DNA of 37,947 nucleotides from positions 1 to 37,947 of the forward strand of contig CAMLFK010000015.1 in the NCBI GenBank assembly GCA_946479255.1, given 5' to 3'. The notes under the pieces are model-generated. The model did not search any database, had not been told where the DNA came from, and worked only from the letters and a program-made list of their open reading frames with translations. The translations under genes and the position numbers were made by a program. Source of the DNA: an uncultured Oxalobacteraceae bacterium (GTDB lineage: Bacteria; Pseudomonadota; Gammaproteobacteria; Burkholderiales; Burkholderiaceae). Below, in pieces: positions 16,443 through 24,048 of the stretch (within the stretch, counting starts at the first letter, position 1; each line of letters opens with the position of its first letter).

Positions 16443-16516
16443 TCTGCGTTTAGTGAACAAGGGCTAAAGTTTTTACCTTATTTAGTATCCGATGGTAGAA
16501 AGCTGGTAGGCCTTGT

Positions 16517-16545
16517 TATAATTGTTGTGCGCGATATCGATATCA
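16517..16545 (+). promoter_or_regulatory. Promoter -10 and operator of LacI regulator 1
   Basis: A perfect TATAAT (16517-16522) is followed 9 bp later by CGATATCGATATCA (16532-16545), 11 of 14 matches to the locus palindrome. The -35 is weak. The layout suggests autoregulation by LacI repression just downstream of the -10. Confidence 0.6.
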
Positions 16546-16588
16546 TGCATGGTGTCGCGGCACCCAACTCCACTGTCACCAGGTCCCA

Positions 16589-17638
16589 ATGGAAGATGTA
16601 ACAAAGCAGACCGACCGCAATGGCGGCGTGGCCACCTTGTACGACGTGGCGCGCATGGCGGGCGTTTCCGGCATGACGGTGTCGCGGGTGATCAACGGCA
16701 GCGCCAGCGTCAGCGACACCACCCGCATCAAGGTCATGTCGGCGATCGAGACCCTCAAGTACCAGGTCAACCTGGCGGCGCGCGCCGCCCGGGTCGGCAC
16801 CTTGCGCGTGGGCCTGCTGTACAGTAATCCGAGCGCCTCCTTCCTGAGCGCCTTCCTGGTGGGCGCCATGGACCAGTGCCGCCGCAACGGCGCCCAGCTG
16901 ATCCTCGAACGCTGCGACAACCTGCGCAGCCAGCGCTTGGCGATCGACCAGCTGATCGCCCAGGGCGTGGACGGCATCCTGGTGCCGCCGCCCCTGTGCG
17001 ACTCGCGCACCGCCCTCAAGCAGCTCGACAGCATCGGCATGCCGACCGTGGCGGTGGCCACCGCGCGCCCTCATCCGACCGTGTCGGCGGTGCGTATCGA
17101 CGACTACGAAGGCGCCTGGACCATGACCCGCCACCTGCTCGCGCTGGGGCATACCGACATCGGCTTCATCAAGGGCGACCCCAAACACACGCCGGCACAG
17201 CTGCGCTACACGGCTTTTATCGATGCGATGCGGCAGGCCGGCCTCTCCGTGCCGCCCGAGCGCGTGGCCGAGGGCCTGTTTACTTACCGTTCCGGCCTGG
17301 ATGCGGCGCGCGAACTGCTCAGCCGCAAAAAGAAGCCGAGCGCGGTGTTTGCCAGTAATGACGATATGGCGGCGGCAACCATCGCGGTCGCGCACGGGCT
17401 GCAAATCGAGGTGCCGCGCCAGCTGGCGGTGGTCGGTTTCGACGATACGCCGGTGGCGACCACGGTATGGCCCGAGCTGACCACGATTCACCAGCCGATC
17501 GGCGACATGGCCCGCGCGGCGGTCGACCTGGTGGTCGAACAGGTGCGCCGCAAGCGTTCCGGCGACGACAAGCTGGTGCAGCACAAGCTGCTCGGTTATA
17601 CGCTGGTCACGCGCGAGTCGTCGTCCGTCACTTCCTGA
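16589..17638 (+). CDS. LacI family transcriptional regulator 1
   Basis: 349 residues: N-terminal helix-turn-helix (TLYDVARMAGVSGMTVSRVING, about residues 16-37), a hinge helix region NLAARAAR, and a periplasmic-binding-protein-like sensor domain (VGLLYSNPSASFLSAFLVGAMD through VVGFDDTPVATTVWPELTTIHQP). It is a close paralog of the regulator at 33.2-34.2 kb; in the recognition helix the only difference is Gly versus Ala in VS(G/A)MTVSRV, so both should read the same operator. The gene has its own operator copy upstream. It is convergent with the degenerate AGE gene with 4 bp between stops. The effector is unknown; a sugar or sugar acid from this pathway is likely. Confidence 0.92.
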   Translation: MEDVTKQTDRNGGVATLYDVARMAGVSGMTVSRVINGSASVSDTTRIKVMSAIETLKYQVNLAARAARVGTLRVGLLYSNPSASFLSAFLVGAMDQCRRNGAQLILERCDNLRSQRLAIDQLIAQGVDGILVPPPLCDSRTALKQLDSIGMPTVAVATARPHPTVSAVRIDDYEGAWTMTRHLLALGHTDIGFIKGDPKHTPAQLRYTAFIDAMRQAGLSVPPERVAEGLFTYRSGLDAARELLSRKKKPSAVFASNDDMAAATIAVAHGLQIEVPRQLAVVGFDDTPVATTVWPELTTIHQPIGDMARAAVDLVVEQVRRKRSGDDKLVQHKLLGYTLVTRESSSVTS

Positions 17639-17642
17639 CCGG

Positions 17643-18626
17643 CTAGGGAGCGCTGCGGATCACCTTGAGGACTTCGTGGCAGGCGGCCATCGTATGATGC
17701 CGGCTGTCGCACGCCACGCCTTTGTGCTTGCCGGCGAACTCCTTCCAGCAGTATTCCCAGATCGTGTCATACCAGATCCAGTAATGCATCTGGCCGGTGC
17801 GCGCGCCCAGCAGGGCGGCGGCGGCCAGGCTCTCCGCCTGCACCCATGCGTTCTTGCTGCCATCGCAGATGGCGCCGCTGGTGTCGAAGCCGCCGGTGAT
17901 GCCGCCGGCGCGCTCGTCCCAGGCCGTCTCCAGCGCCGTATCGAACAGCTCGGCGGCGCGCAGCGCCAGCCAGCCGGATGGCCTGGCCAACTCGCCGGCA
18001 TGCCGTTCCAGGATCAGCAGCAGCCTGGCCCAGGCGGTGAAGTGGCCGGGCTGGAGCAGGCCGTCGGTCCAGTCGATCGACCAGTCCGCGTGATAGTGCT
18101 CCCAGATCAAGCCGTTCGCCAGTGCGGCCTGGCGCACCGTGATGTTGCGCGCCAGCGTTTCGGCGCGCTGCAGAAAGCCGATGTCGCCGCAGGCATCGTA
18201 GGCTGCCAGCAAGGCCTCGCAGGCGTGCATGTTGGCGCTCTGGCCGCGAGACGGCGACAGCCGGCTCCAGTCCGGGCTCGCCGAGCTCGCGTACAGGCCA
18301 TGTTGTTCTTCCCAGAAGTGGCGTTCCATCAGGCCGAAGGTCTCATCGATCCACGCGCGCGCCTCGCCGATACCGGCGGCGAAAGCCCGGGCGTACGCCT
18401 GCAGCTCGAATGCCAGGCTTGAGCACTGCTTGTCGCCGGGGCCAATAGCGGCGCGCCCTTCGCGCAAACCGGCCAGCGCCTGGCGCGCCGCATCCAGATA
18501 GGCCGGGTCGCCGAACTGCCGGTACGCCAGCGCGAGACTGGACAGGCCGCAGCGCAGGCCGCAAGACTTGAGCGTGTCGGCGATGTGCGCGACCAGCATG
18601 TCGCGCGAGCGGAAATGAGGGACCAT
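17643..18626 (-). CDS. Degenerate N-acylglucosamine 2-epimerase (AGE) family protein
   Basis: 327 residues, against 404 in the paralog at 26.9-28.1 kb. Shared blocks include FRSR-ML-HI at the N-terminus, AYRQFGDPAYL, RGQ-ANMHACEA, ARNIT-RQA, IWEHYHADWSID, QPGHFT-WA-LLL, and WVQAESLAAAA. Compared with the paralog, four blocks are shortened in frame: the region after RC (about residue 25), the DPATGGYAW segment, the DEDYNRDDKTN loop before QPGHFT, and the HGAWYRIL segment near the C-terminus. The first and last normally carry active-site residues of the toroid, including an arginine. The two histidines of HYHADW and HHTM are kept. It may be a pseudo-enzyme or a decaying gene that has stayed in frame. 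It is last in the kduI operon, 15 bp after the mutarotase-like gene. Confidence 0.8.
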   Translation of the reverse strand: MVPHFRSRDMLVAHIADTLKSCGLRCGLSSLALAYRQFGDPAYLDAARQALAGLREGRAAIGPGDKQCSSLAFELQAYARAFAAGIGEARAWIDETFGLMERHFWEEQHGLYASSASPDWSRLSPSRGQSANMHACEALLAAYDACGDIGFLQRAETLARNITVRQAALANGLIWEHYHADWSIDWTDGLLQPGHFTAWARLLLILERHAGELARPSGWLALRAAELFDTALETAWDERAGGITGGFDTSGAICDGSKNAWVQAESLAAAALLGARTGQMHYWIWYDTIWEYCWKEFAGKHKGVACDSRHHTMAACHEVLKVIRSAP

Positions 18627-18641
18627 GATCGGCGCTATACC

Positions 18642-19712
18642 TTATTCAGGTGAGGGAGACGGCTGGGGCCAGGCTGCAATCCGGTAATGCGTGTGCCAGG
18701 GCGCGTCGGGCGTGAGCGCCAGGCCGAGGCGGTCCGCCAGCGGGTGGCCGGCCGGCGCCGTGGCCACCCGGCCCAGGTCGAACAGGCTGTTGACCGGTTC
18801 GGCCCCGATCGCGATGTGCCGGCTCATCCACGGGAAATGGGCGCGTCCGCCATTGCTCAGCCATAGCATCAGGTCGGGCAGATGAACGGTATCCCACCAC
18901 AGGCCGACGCAGGCTTCGTCGTCCAGATAGTGCAGGGCAAACGGCGCCCCCATGCCTTGGCCCGTGCTCGCGCTGCGCAGCCCGCGCACCTGCATCAGGT
19001 CCTCGGTCGGACCGGCCAGCGGCAGGCGCGTGAAATCGAGCGTGCCGTGCGTGCCCGCCATGTGATCGAGCGTGTCGGAGCGGGTGTCGGGATGAAGCCG
19101 CGACAGGCCCGCGTCGCCGTTGGTCGGATAGCTGTGGATGCCTTGATGTTCACCGAGCAGAACCTGTACCCGGCCCGGCACGGAAGGCAGGCGGAAGGTC
19201 GGGTGCAGTCCGGCCGGCAGCTGCGTGGGTCGGCGTGCCCAGACGGTAAGCGAGATGTCGAGCGCCGGCGCGTGCGGATCGGCCTTGACCACCCGCTCCA
19301 TGCGCAGGATCGGCGAGTCCGCCGGATAGTCGATCGCCAGGTGCAGATGGGTGCCGCTCGACTCGAGACAATGCCACGGATGGTTGGCCGAGTAGCCGTG
19401 GTTCCAGTGGTCGTCGGGCTCCTTGCGGGTCCAGCCATCAGGCAGGCCGCGTGGATAGTCGACCCGGCCGAAGGGCAGGCAGGGCCATTCTCCGCGCAGG
19501 CGCCGCATCACGCCGGGCAGTCCGGCGGCGCCGGGCGCGTCGGCCCAGGGCGCCACATGCATGACTTCCAGCACGTGCTTGTCACCCAGGCGCAGGCGCA
19601 CCGGTCCAAGCATCGCGCCCAAGGGCTGCACCTGGACGCTGCCATGTTCCCAGGCGAGCAGCCATGGGATGCTGTCGATGTCGCCGGGAGCGCTGCCTTG
19701 CTTCAGGGTCAT
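18642..19712 (-). CDS. Aldose 1-epimerase (galactose mutarotase)-like protein
   Basis: 356 residues with the mutarotase-like beta-sandwich pattern: DDHWNHGYSANHPWHCLE, the core strand region THLHLAIDYPADSPILRMERVVKAD, LPAGLHPTFRLP and a late SLFDLGRVATAPAG. Proteins of this superfamily interconvert sugar anomers or act on related sugar derivatives; the exact substrate is unknown. There is no signal peptide, so it is cytoplasmic, like KduI and KduD. It begins on an ATG overlapping the kduD stop by 4 bp, so translation is coupled. A role in equilibrating the sugars released by GH88, or uronate intermediates, is inference. Confidence 0.7.
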   Translation of the reverse strand: MTLKQGSAPGDIDSIPWLLAWEHGSVQVQPLGAMLGPVRLRLGDKHVLEVMHVAPWADAPGAAGLPGVMRRLRGEWPCLPFGRVDYPRGLPDGWTRKEPDDHWNHGYSANHPWHCLESSGTHLHLAIDYPADSPILRMERVVKADPHAPALDISLTVWARRPTQLPAGLHPTFRLPSVPGRVQVLLGEHQGIHSYPTNGDAGLSRLHPDTRSDTLDHMAGTHGTLDFTRLPLAGPTEDLMQVRGLRSASTGQGMGAPFALHYLDDEACVGLWWDTVHLPDLMLWLSNGGRAHFPWMSRHIAIGAEPVNSLFDLGRVATAPAGHPLADRLGLALTPDAPWHTHYRIAAWPQPSPSPE

Positions 19713-20464
19713 CGGGCCAGCCACCCGCCGTCGACCGGCAGCACGATACCGTGCACATAGTCGCTGGCACGGCTGGCCAGGAACACCGAGGCGCCGGCCA
19801 GGTCGTCCGGCCTGCCCCAGCGGCCGGCCGGGATGCGTCCCAGGATGGCCGGTGCGCGGACCGGATCGGCGCGCAAGGCGGCGGTGTTGTTGGTATCGAA
19901 GTAGCCGGGTGCCAGCGCATTGACGCAAATGCCGTGCGCGGCCCACTCGTTGGCCAGGGCACGCGTCAGGCCGGCCACGCCGCTCTTGCTGGCGGTGTAG
20001 GCCGCGACCCGGATGCCGCCCTGGAAGGACAGCAGGGAGGCGACGTTGATGATCTTGCCGCCGCCGTGGCCGAGCATGTGCTTGGCCGCGGATTGCGCCA
20101 GGAAAAACAGGCTCTTGAGATTGGTGTTCATCACCGTGTCCCATTCCTCCATGGTGACGTCGACGCTGTCGGCGCGCTCGATGGTGCCGGCATTGTTCAC
20201 CAGAATGTCGAGCCGGCCCATGCTGCCCACTGCCGCATCGATGACCTGCTGGACCGGTGCGCCGGCGCCGAGTTCGGCGTGGACGAAGTCGAAGCGGCGC
20301 CCGGCCGCGCAGACGCGGCGTGCCGTTTCGGACGGTTCGGTGCGGCCGGCGGCGACGATATCGGCGCCGGCTTCGGCCAGGGCGATCGCGATCGCCTGGC
20401 CAAGCCCGGTATTGGCGCCGGTGACCAGCGCGGTTTTGCCGTTGAGGTTAAAGAGTTCGCTCAT
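19709..20464 (-). CDS. kduD: 2-dehydro-3-deoxy-D-gluconate 5-dehydrogenase
   Basis: A 251-residue short-chain dehydrogenase that converts 2,5-diketo-3-deoxygluconate (DKII) to 2-keto-3-deoxygluconate with NAD(P)H, in the cytoplasm. The Rossmann motif is TGANTGLGQA, NNAG is present (LVNNAGTIERA), the catalytic serine lies in NVASLLSFQGG, and the Y-x3-K is YTASK. The stretch FNLNGKTALVTGANTGLG and the C-terminal PVDGGWLAR are typical of KduD. It follows kduI by 9 bp and has an AGGAG ribosome binding site, in the same operon. Together the two enzymes catalyse the classical steps after release of an unsaturated uronic acid. Confidence 0.92.
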   Translation of the reverse strand: MSELFNLNGKTALVTGANTGLGQAIAIALAEAGADIVAAGRTEPSETARRVCAAGRRFDFVHAELGAGAPVQQVIDAAVGSMGRLDILVNNAGTIERADSVDVTMEEWDTVMNTNLKSLFFLAQSAAKHMLGHGGGKIINVASLLSFQGGIRVAAYTASKSGVAGLTRALANEWAAHGICVNALAPGYFDTNNTAALRADPVRAPAILGRIPAGRWGRPDDLAGASVFLASRASDYVHGIVLPVDGGWLAR

Positions 20465-20473
20465 GATTCGCTC

Positions 20474-21322
20474 CTATTTCAATTGGCAGATGTCGAGCAC
20501 GTTCATGTCGGTGTAGTCGAGGTTTTCGCCGCCCATGGCCCAGATGAAGCCGTAATTGGCGGTGCCCGAGCCCATGTGGATCGACCATGGCGGCGAGACC
20601 ACCGCCTCTTCGTTGGCGACGACGATGTGGCGCGCCGCATCCGGCTGGCCCATGAAATGGAAGACGCGCTCGTTCTCTTTCATGTTGAAGTAGAAGTAGA
20701 CCTCCGAGCGGCGCTCGTGCAGGTGGGGCGGCATGGTGTTCCAGACGCTGCCCGGTTTGAGCACGGTCAGCCCGAGCAGCAGCTGGGCCGACTGGCACAC
20801 GCCGGGGACGACGTACTGGTAAATGGTGCGCAGGTTGGACGCTTCCAGGCTGCCGCGTTCCAGGGGCACCGCCTGCGCGTGGGTGATCTTGGTGACCTGG
20901 TAGCTTGCGTGGGCCGGGGTCGAGGCCAGGTAGAAGCGCGCCGGATTGGCCGCATCGACGGACTCGAACAGCACTTCGGCCGCGCCCATCGGCACATACA
21001 GGCCGTCCAGCGGCGCCATCTCGTGCACCACGCCGTCCACGCGCACGCGGCCGGCGCCCTGGGCGACGTTGATGATGCCCAGCTCGCGCCGGACCAGGAA
21101 TGGCTGGCCGGCCGCCGATGGCGGCTCGCTATGGGACGGCAGGGAGAGGACCTGCGACACCGGGCAGGCGCCGCCGATGACGAAACGCTCGTTATGGCAG
21201 TAATTCAGGTTCAGCTGGTCGGCGACGAACAGGCCGGCAAGCAGGTAGCGCTCGCGCAGCTGGTCGTTGCTAACGCCGGCCATCATGTCCGGGTGGGTGG
21301 CATGCAGGGTTTTGCAGAACAT
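20474..21322 (-). CDS. kduI: 5-dehydro-4-deoxy-D-glucuronate isomerase
   Basis: 282 residues, the usual KduI size. It isomerises 5-keto-4-deoxyuronate (from 4,5-unsaturated uronic acid) to DKII. The bicupin metal site is visible as [15 protein letters not shown] with a downstream histidine in WSIHMGSG. Further KduI stretches are [25 protein letters not shown] and [29 protein letters not shown]. The ATG at 21322 ([12 protein letters not shown]) with GGAG 8 bp upstream is chosen over an in-frame start at 21361, which would lie inside the operator. It is first in the operon kduI-kduD-mutarotase-like-AGE remnant. Confidence 0.95.
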   Translation of the reverse strand: MFCKTLHATHPDMMAGVSNDQLRERYLLAGLFVADQLNLNYCHNERFVIGGACPVSQVLSLPSHSEPPSAAGQPFLVRRELGIINVAQGAGRVRVDGVVHEMAPLDGLYVPMGAAEVLFESVDAANPARFYLASTPAHASYQVTKITHAQAVPLERGSLEASNLRTIYQYVVPGVCQSAQLLLGLTVLKPGSVWNTMPPHLHERRSEVYFYFNMKENERVFHFMGQPDAARHIVVANEEAVVSPPWSIHMGSGTANYGFIWAMGGENLDYTDMNVLDICQLK

Positions 21323-21346
21323 GGGGATCTCCGGGTCGGTAATGCT

Positions 21347-21398
21347 TGTTATCGATATCAATGAGAGGGATTATATCAGCGGTTTTTCTCTATGACAG
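21347..21398 (-). promoter_or_regulatory. kduI promoter and LacI-type operator
   Basis: On the minus strand: CTGTCA (21398-21393), a 17-bp spacer and a perfect TATAAT (21375-21370). The 14-bp operator TGTTATCGATATCA (plus-strand 21347-21360, 13 of 14 matches) lies 9 bp downstream of the -10 and 24 bp before the ATG. A repressor here would block initiation. Confidence 0.75.
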
Positions 21399-21419
21399 GG
21401 GCTTTTGCTATGGGGGGAC

Positions 21420-21456
21420 AAAAAAAATCGCGGAAGGCTGCTGCCATCCGCGATTT
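21420..21456 (-). terminator. Intrinsic terminator of the symporter-GH88 unit
   Basis: The 10-bp perfect stem AAATCGCGGA (21425-21434)/TCCGCGATTT (21447-21456), read on the minus strand, is followed by a run of U (plus-strand A-run 21420-21427). It separates GH88 from the kduI promoter. Confidence 0.85.
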
Positions 21457-21522
21457 GAAAGCGCGTCCGAGAGGGGTGGAGAAACGCGCTGAAGGGTAAA
21501 ACGGTAAAGCGGCCTGCAATCC

Positions 21523-22668
21523 TTACCAGTAAGGCTGCCAGGTCCGGGTCAGGCGCACCAGCCCTTCCAGGTAGAAGTAGTCGCCCCAGATGCAGCTTTC
21601 GTCGACGCCGATGCCGTGCGGCTTGTGATAGACCGCGTGCTTGAGCAGGCCCGCGCCCGGCAGTCCATCGGTATTGACAAAGTGCTCGGACAGCGTGCGC
21701 ATGGTGTCCAGCGCCGCGTTTTCGTACTGTTTGCGCAGCGGATCGAGCAGTGGCAGGTTGTTGGCCAGCTCCAGCAAGCCGCATGCGGCAATCGCCGCGG
21801 CCGAACTGTCGCGTTCTTCCGGACCGGAGGTAAACACCAGGTCCCAGTAGCACACGCCGTCCGCCGGCAGGCGCTTGAGGTAGTAGTTGGCCAGCACCTT
21901 GGACAGTTCGATCAGGCTGGTGTCGCCGTTATGCCGGTACACCAGAGGGAAGCCGGAGATGCCCCAAGCCTGGCCGCGCGACCAGCAGGAGTCGTCGGCA
22001 AAGCCCTGGTGGGTCTTGCCGTGCAGCGGTTCGCCAGTGGCCGGATCGAAGAAGAAGGTGTGGAAGGTCGAGCCGTCGGGGCGCACGATGTGGCGCGCGG
22101 CCGCCTTGATGTGCTGGTCGGCGGCGGCCCGGAAGGCCGGCTCGCCGCTGTAGTCGCTGGCCCAATAGAGCAGCGGCAGGTTCAGGTTGCAGTCGATGAT
22201 CATGCGGCCGCTCTGCGCCGGGTCGGTCAGGTCGCCCCAGGCCTGGATGATCCCGGTGGTTTCGCTGTGGCGGGTCAGCAGCAGGCGCGCCGCCCCCATG
22301 GCCGCTTCGGCCGCCAGCGGGTCGCCGGTCAGCTTGTAGCCGGCCACGCAGGACAGGCTGTAAAGGAAGCCCAGGTCATGGTGGTTGACGTTGTGGCGAT
22401 CAAGCTGGCGCTGGTGGAAGCTGCGCACATTGACCATGGCGGCGTCCCGGTAGCGCTGGGCGCCGGAGAGTTCATAGGCCAGCCACAGCATGCCGGTCCA
22501 GAAGCCATTGGTCCATTCGTCGTTGCCCATGGCGGGGTATATCGAGCCAACGCTCGACGGCGCGGGAAACTGCTCGCCGAAATGCTCCAGGTTGCGGTCC
22601 ACGGCCGCCAGCGCATGGGCGATCGCCGCGTTGATCTGGTTCTTGGCGTTGTTCGGTGAAGCGGGCAT
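21523..22668 (-). CDS. GH88 unsaturated glucuronyl hydrolase
   Basis: A 381-residue cytoplasmic enzyme (no signal peptide) that hydrates and removes the 4,5-unsaturated glucuronic acid from the non-reducing end of lyase-generated oligosaccharides. The alpha/alpha toroid motifs of GH88 are clear: NGFWTGMLWLAYE, HHDLGFLYSLS with the first catalytic aspartate, IIDCNLNLPLLYWAS with the second, GFADDSCWSRGQAW, and the C-terminal IGVDESCIWGDYFYLEGLVRL. The product rearranges to the substrate of KduI. The start at 22668 has AAGGAG 8 bp upstream; the ATG at 22695 would overlap the symporter stop and lacks such a site. It is second in the unit with the LacY-like symporter, 23 bp apart. Confidence 0.92.
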   Translation of the reverse strand: MPASPNNAKNQINAAIAHALAAVDRNLEHFGEQFPAPSSVGSIYPAMGNDEWTNGFWTGMLWLAYELSGAQRYRDAAMVNVRSFHQRQLDRHNVNHHDLGFLYSLSCVAGYKLTGDPLAAEAAMGAARLLLTRHSETTGIIQAWGDLTDPAQSGRMIIDCNLNLPLLYWASDYSGEPAFRAAADQHIKAAARHIVRPDGSTFHTFFFDPATGEPLHGKTHQGFADDSCWSRGQAWGISGFPLVYRHNGDTSLIELSKVLANYYLKRLPADGVCYWDLVFTSGPEERDSSAAAIAACGLLELANNLPLLDPLRKQYENAALDTMRTLSEHFVNTDGLPGAGLLKHAVYHKPHGIGVDESCIWGDYFYLEGLVRLTRTWQPYW

Positions 22669-22691
22669 GCGGGTAACTCCTTGGTTCGTAT

Positions 22692-23960
22692 TCAAATTTT
22701 TCCAGGCTCGGCGGGCAGGGCGCCTTTGGTCTCGGGCCTGGCCTCCTTGCCTTTGACTTCAGGCGGGGTGGGCGAGAGCAGCCAGGCCGACAGGACCATG
22801 AACACCACGCCCAGTGCCGCCATGGCCAGGTAGCTGTTGGAAAAGCCGATCAGGTCATAGCTCTTGCCGGCGAAGGGCGACAGGATTACCAGGCCGAGCG
22901 AGTGGCCGAAGCTCACGCCCACCATGTAGATGGTCGAGGCGAGGCGGTTGTCGAAGTGGTAGGCGATGTAGCGGAACACCGACACCACCAGGATCGGCAG
23001 TTCGACCGAGTGCAGCATCTTCATGGCCGAGATGGACAGCGGCCCAACCGCCAGGCCCGAGCCGGCCACGCGGAACATCATGATCGAGCCGGCCAGCAGC
23101 AGGCCGTTCTTGGCGCCGATACGCTTGACCAGGATCGGCGATAGGAACAGGCCGCCCGCTTCGATGAAGATCTGCAGCGAGTTCAGGTAGCCGAACATGG
23201 CCGTGCCGGTTTTCTGATCCGGGAACATCGACGCGAAGTAGCTTGGGAACTGCTGGTCGAACACCAGGTAGATATTGGTCACGCCAAGGATGAACACCAT
23301 GAAGCGCCAGAAGGCAGGGTCGCGCAGCAGTGCCATGGCTTCGCCCAGGGTGACCTTGGACGCGGGGGCGGGCGCCGGATCGCCCGGTTTGTCCCCGGTG
23401 CGCCAGAACAGCAGCAGGGCCATCATCAGCACACCGGCCGCCGACGCCATCGTGAAGTTGATCTCCGGCGCGATGTTGAACAGGCGGCCGCTGAACATGG
23501 CGGCGCTGGCAAAGCCGAGGGAACCCCACATCCTGACGCGGCTGTACTCGAAGCCGTGGCGCCGCCCGATCCGGTCTACATACGATTCGATCGCATAGCT
23601 GCCGGCCACAAAAGTAATGCCGAGGTAGGCGCCGCCGACGGCCGCGCCCAGCATGATGTTGGTCTTGAGCAGCGGCGCATACACATAGACGAAGAACAGG
23701 CCGGACAGTGAGCACAGCGCGGCGACCAGCCAGAGCAGGTGGCGGCGCTCGCCGATGCGGTCCGACACGAAGCCGTAGATGGGCTGCGAGCACATGGCGG
23801 CCATGAAATTGGCCGAGAAGACGATGCCTGTCTCCGTGCCGTTCAGCTGCAGCGTGGTGCGCAGCCAGATCGTGAGCAGGGAAATGCTCATCGCCTGTGC
23901 GAAAAAGTAGATAAATACAAAACTGCTCAGAAAGCGGAAGTGCGACTGCTTGCTGGTCAT
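22692..23960 (-). CDS. LacY-like oligosaccharide:H+ symporter (MFS)
   Basis: A 422-residue inner-membrane transporter, consistent with 12 hydrophobic segments. Residues of the oligosaccharide:H+ symporter family line up with E. coli LacY: SRVRMWGS (LacY Arg144 region), IFIEAGG (Glu269 region), MMFRVAGS (Arg302 region), and HSVELPILVV, which keeps the His322-x-x-Glu325 pair used for proton coupling. The loop YGFVSDRIGERR is the MFS signature between helices 2 and 3. Co-transcription with cytoplasmic GH88 suggests it imports disaccharides or short oligosaccharides ending in unsaturated glucuronic acid; this substrate is inference. The start has an AGGAGA ribosome binding site. Confidence 0.88.
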   Translation of the reverse strand: MTSKQSHFRFLSSFVFIYFFAQAMSISLLTIWLRTTLQLNGTETGIVFSANFMAAMCSQPIYGFVSDRIGERRHLLWLVAALCSLSGLFFVYVYAPLLKTNIMLGAAVGGAYLGITFVAGSYAIESYVDRIGRRHGFEYSRVRMWGSLGFASAAMFSGRLFNIAPEINFTMASAAGVLMMALLLFWRTGDKPGDPAPAPASKVTLGEAMALLRDPAFWRFMVFILGVTNIYLVFDQQFPSYFASMFPDQKTGTAMFGYLNSLQIFIEAGGLFLSPILVKRIGAKNGLLLAGSIMMFRVAGSGLAVGPLSISAMKMLHSVELPILVVSVFRYIAYHFDNRLASTIYMVGVSFGHSLGLVILSPFAGKSYDLIGFSNSYLAMAALGVVFMVLSAWLLSPTPPEVKGKEARPETKGALPAEPGKI

Positions 23961-23992
23961 GGTAGGTCTCCTGGGATTCTTTGTGATTTTTG

Positions 23993-24031
23993 TGTGATCG
24001 ATAACCTAGCGCTTGCCGGCCGGGCTGTCAA
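23993..24031 (-). promoter_or_regulatory. Promoter and operator of the symporter-GH88 unit
   Basis: On the minus strand: a perfect TTGACA (24031-24026), a 17-bp spacer and TAGGTT (24008-24003). The operator copy TGTGATCGATAACC (23993-24006, 12 of 14) overlaps this -10. It lies 33 bp upstream of the symporter ATG. Confidence 0.7.
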
Positions 24032-24048
24032 GGAATATGCCACAACGG

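Noticed and set aside
19709..20144. Extended 500-residue version of the mutarotase-like protein
   Set aside because: The extra N-terminal part is out of frame over the clear KduD coding sequence. The ATG at 19712 overlapping the kduD stop is the natural start.
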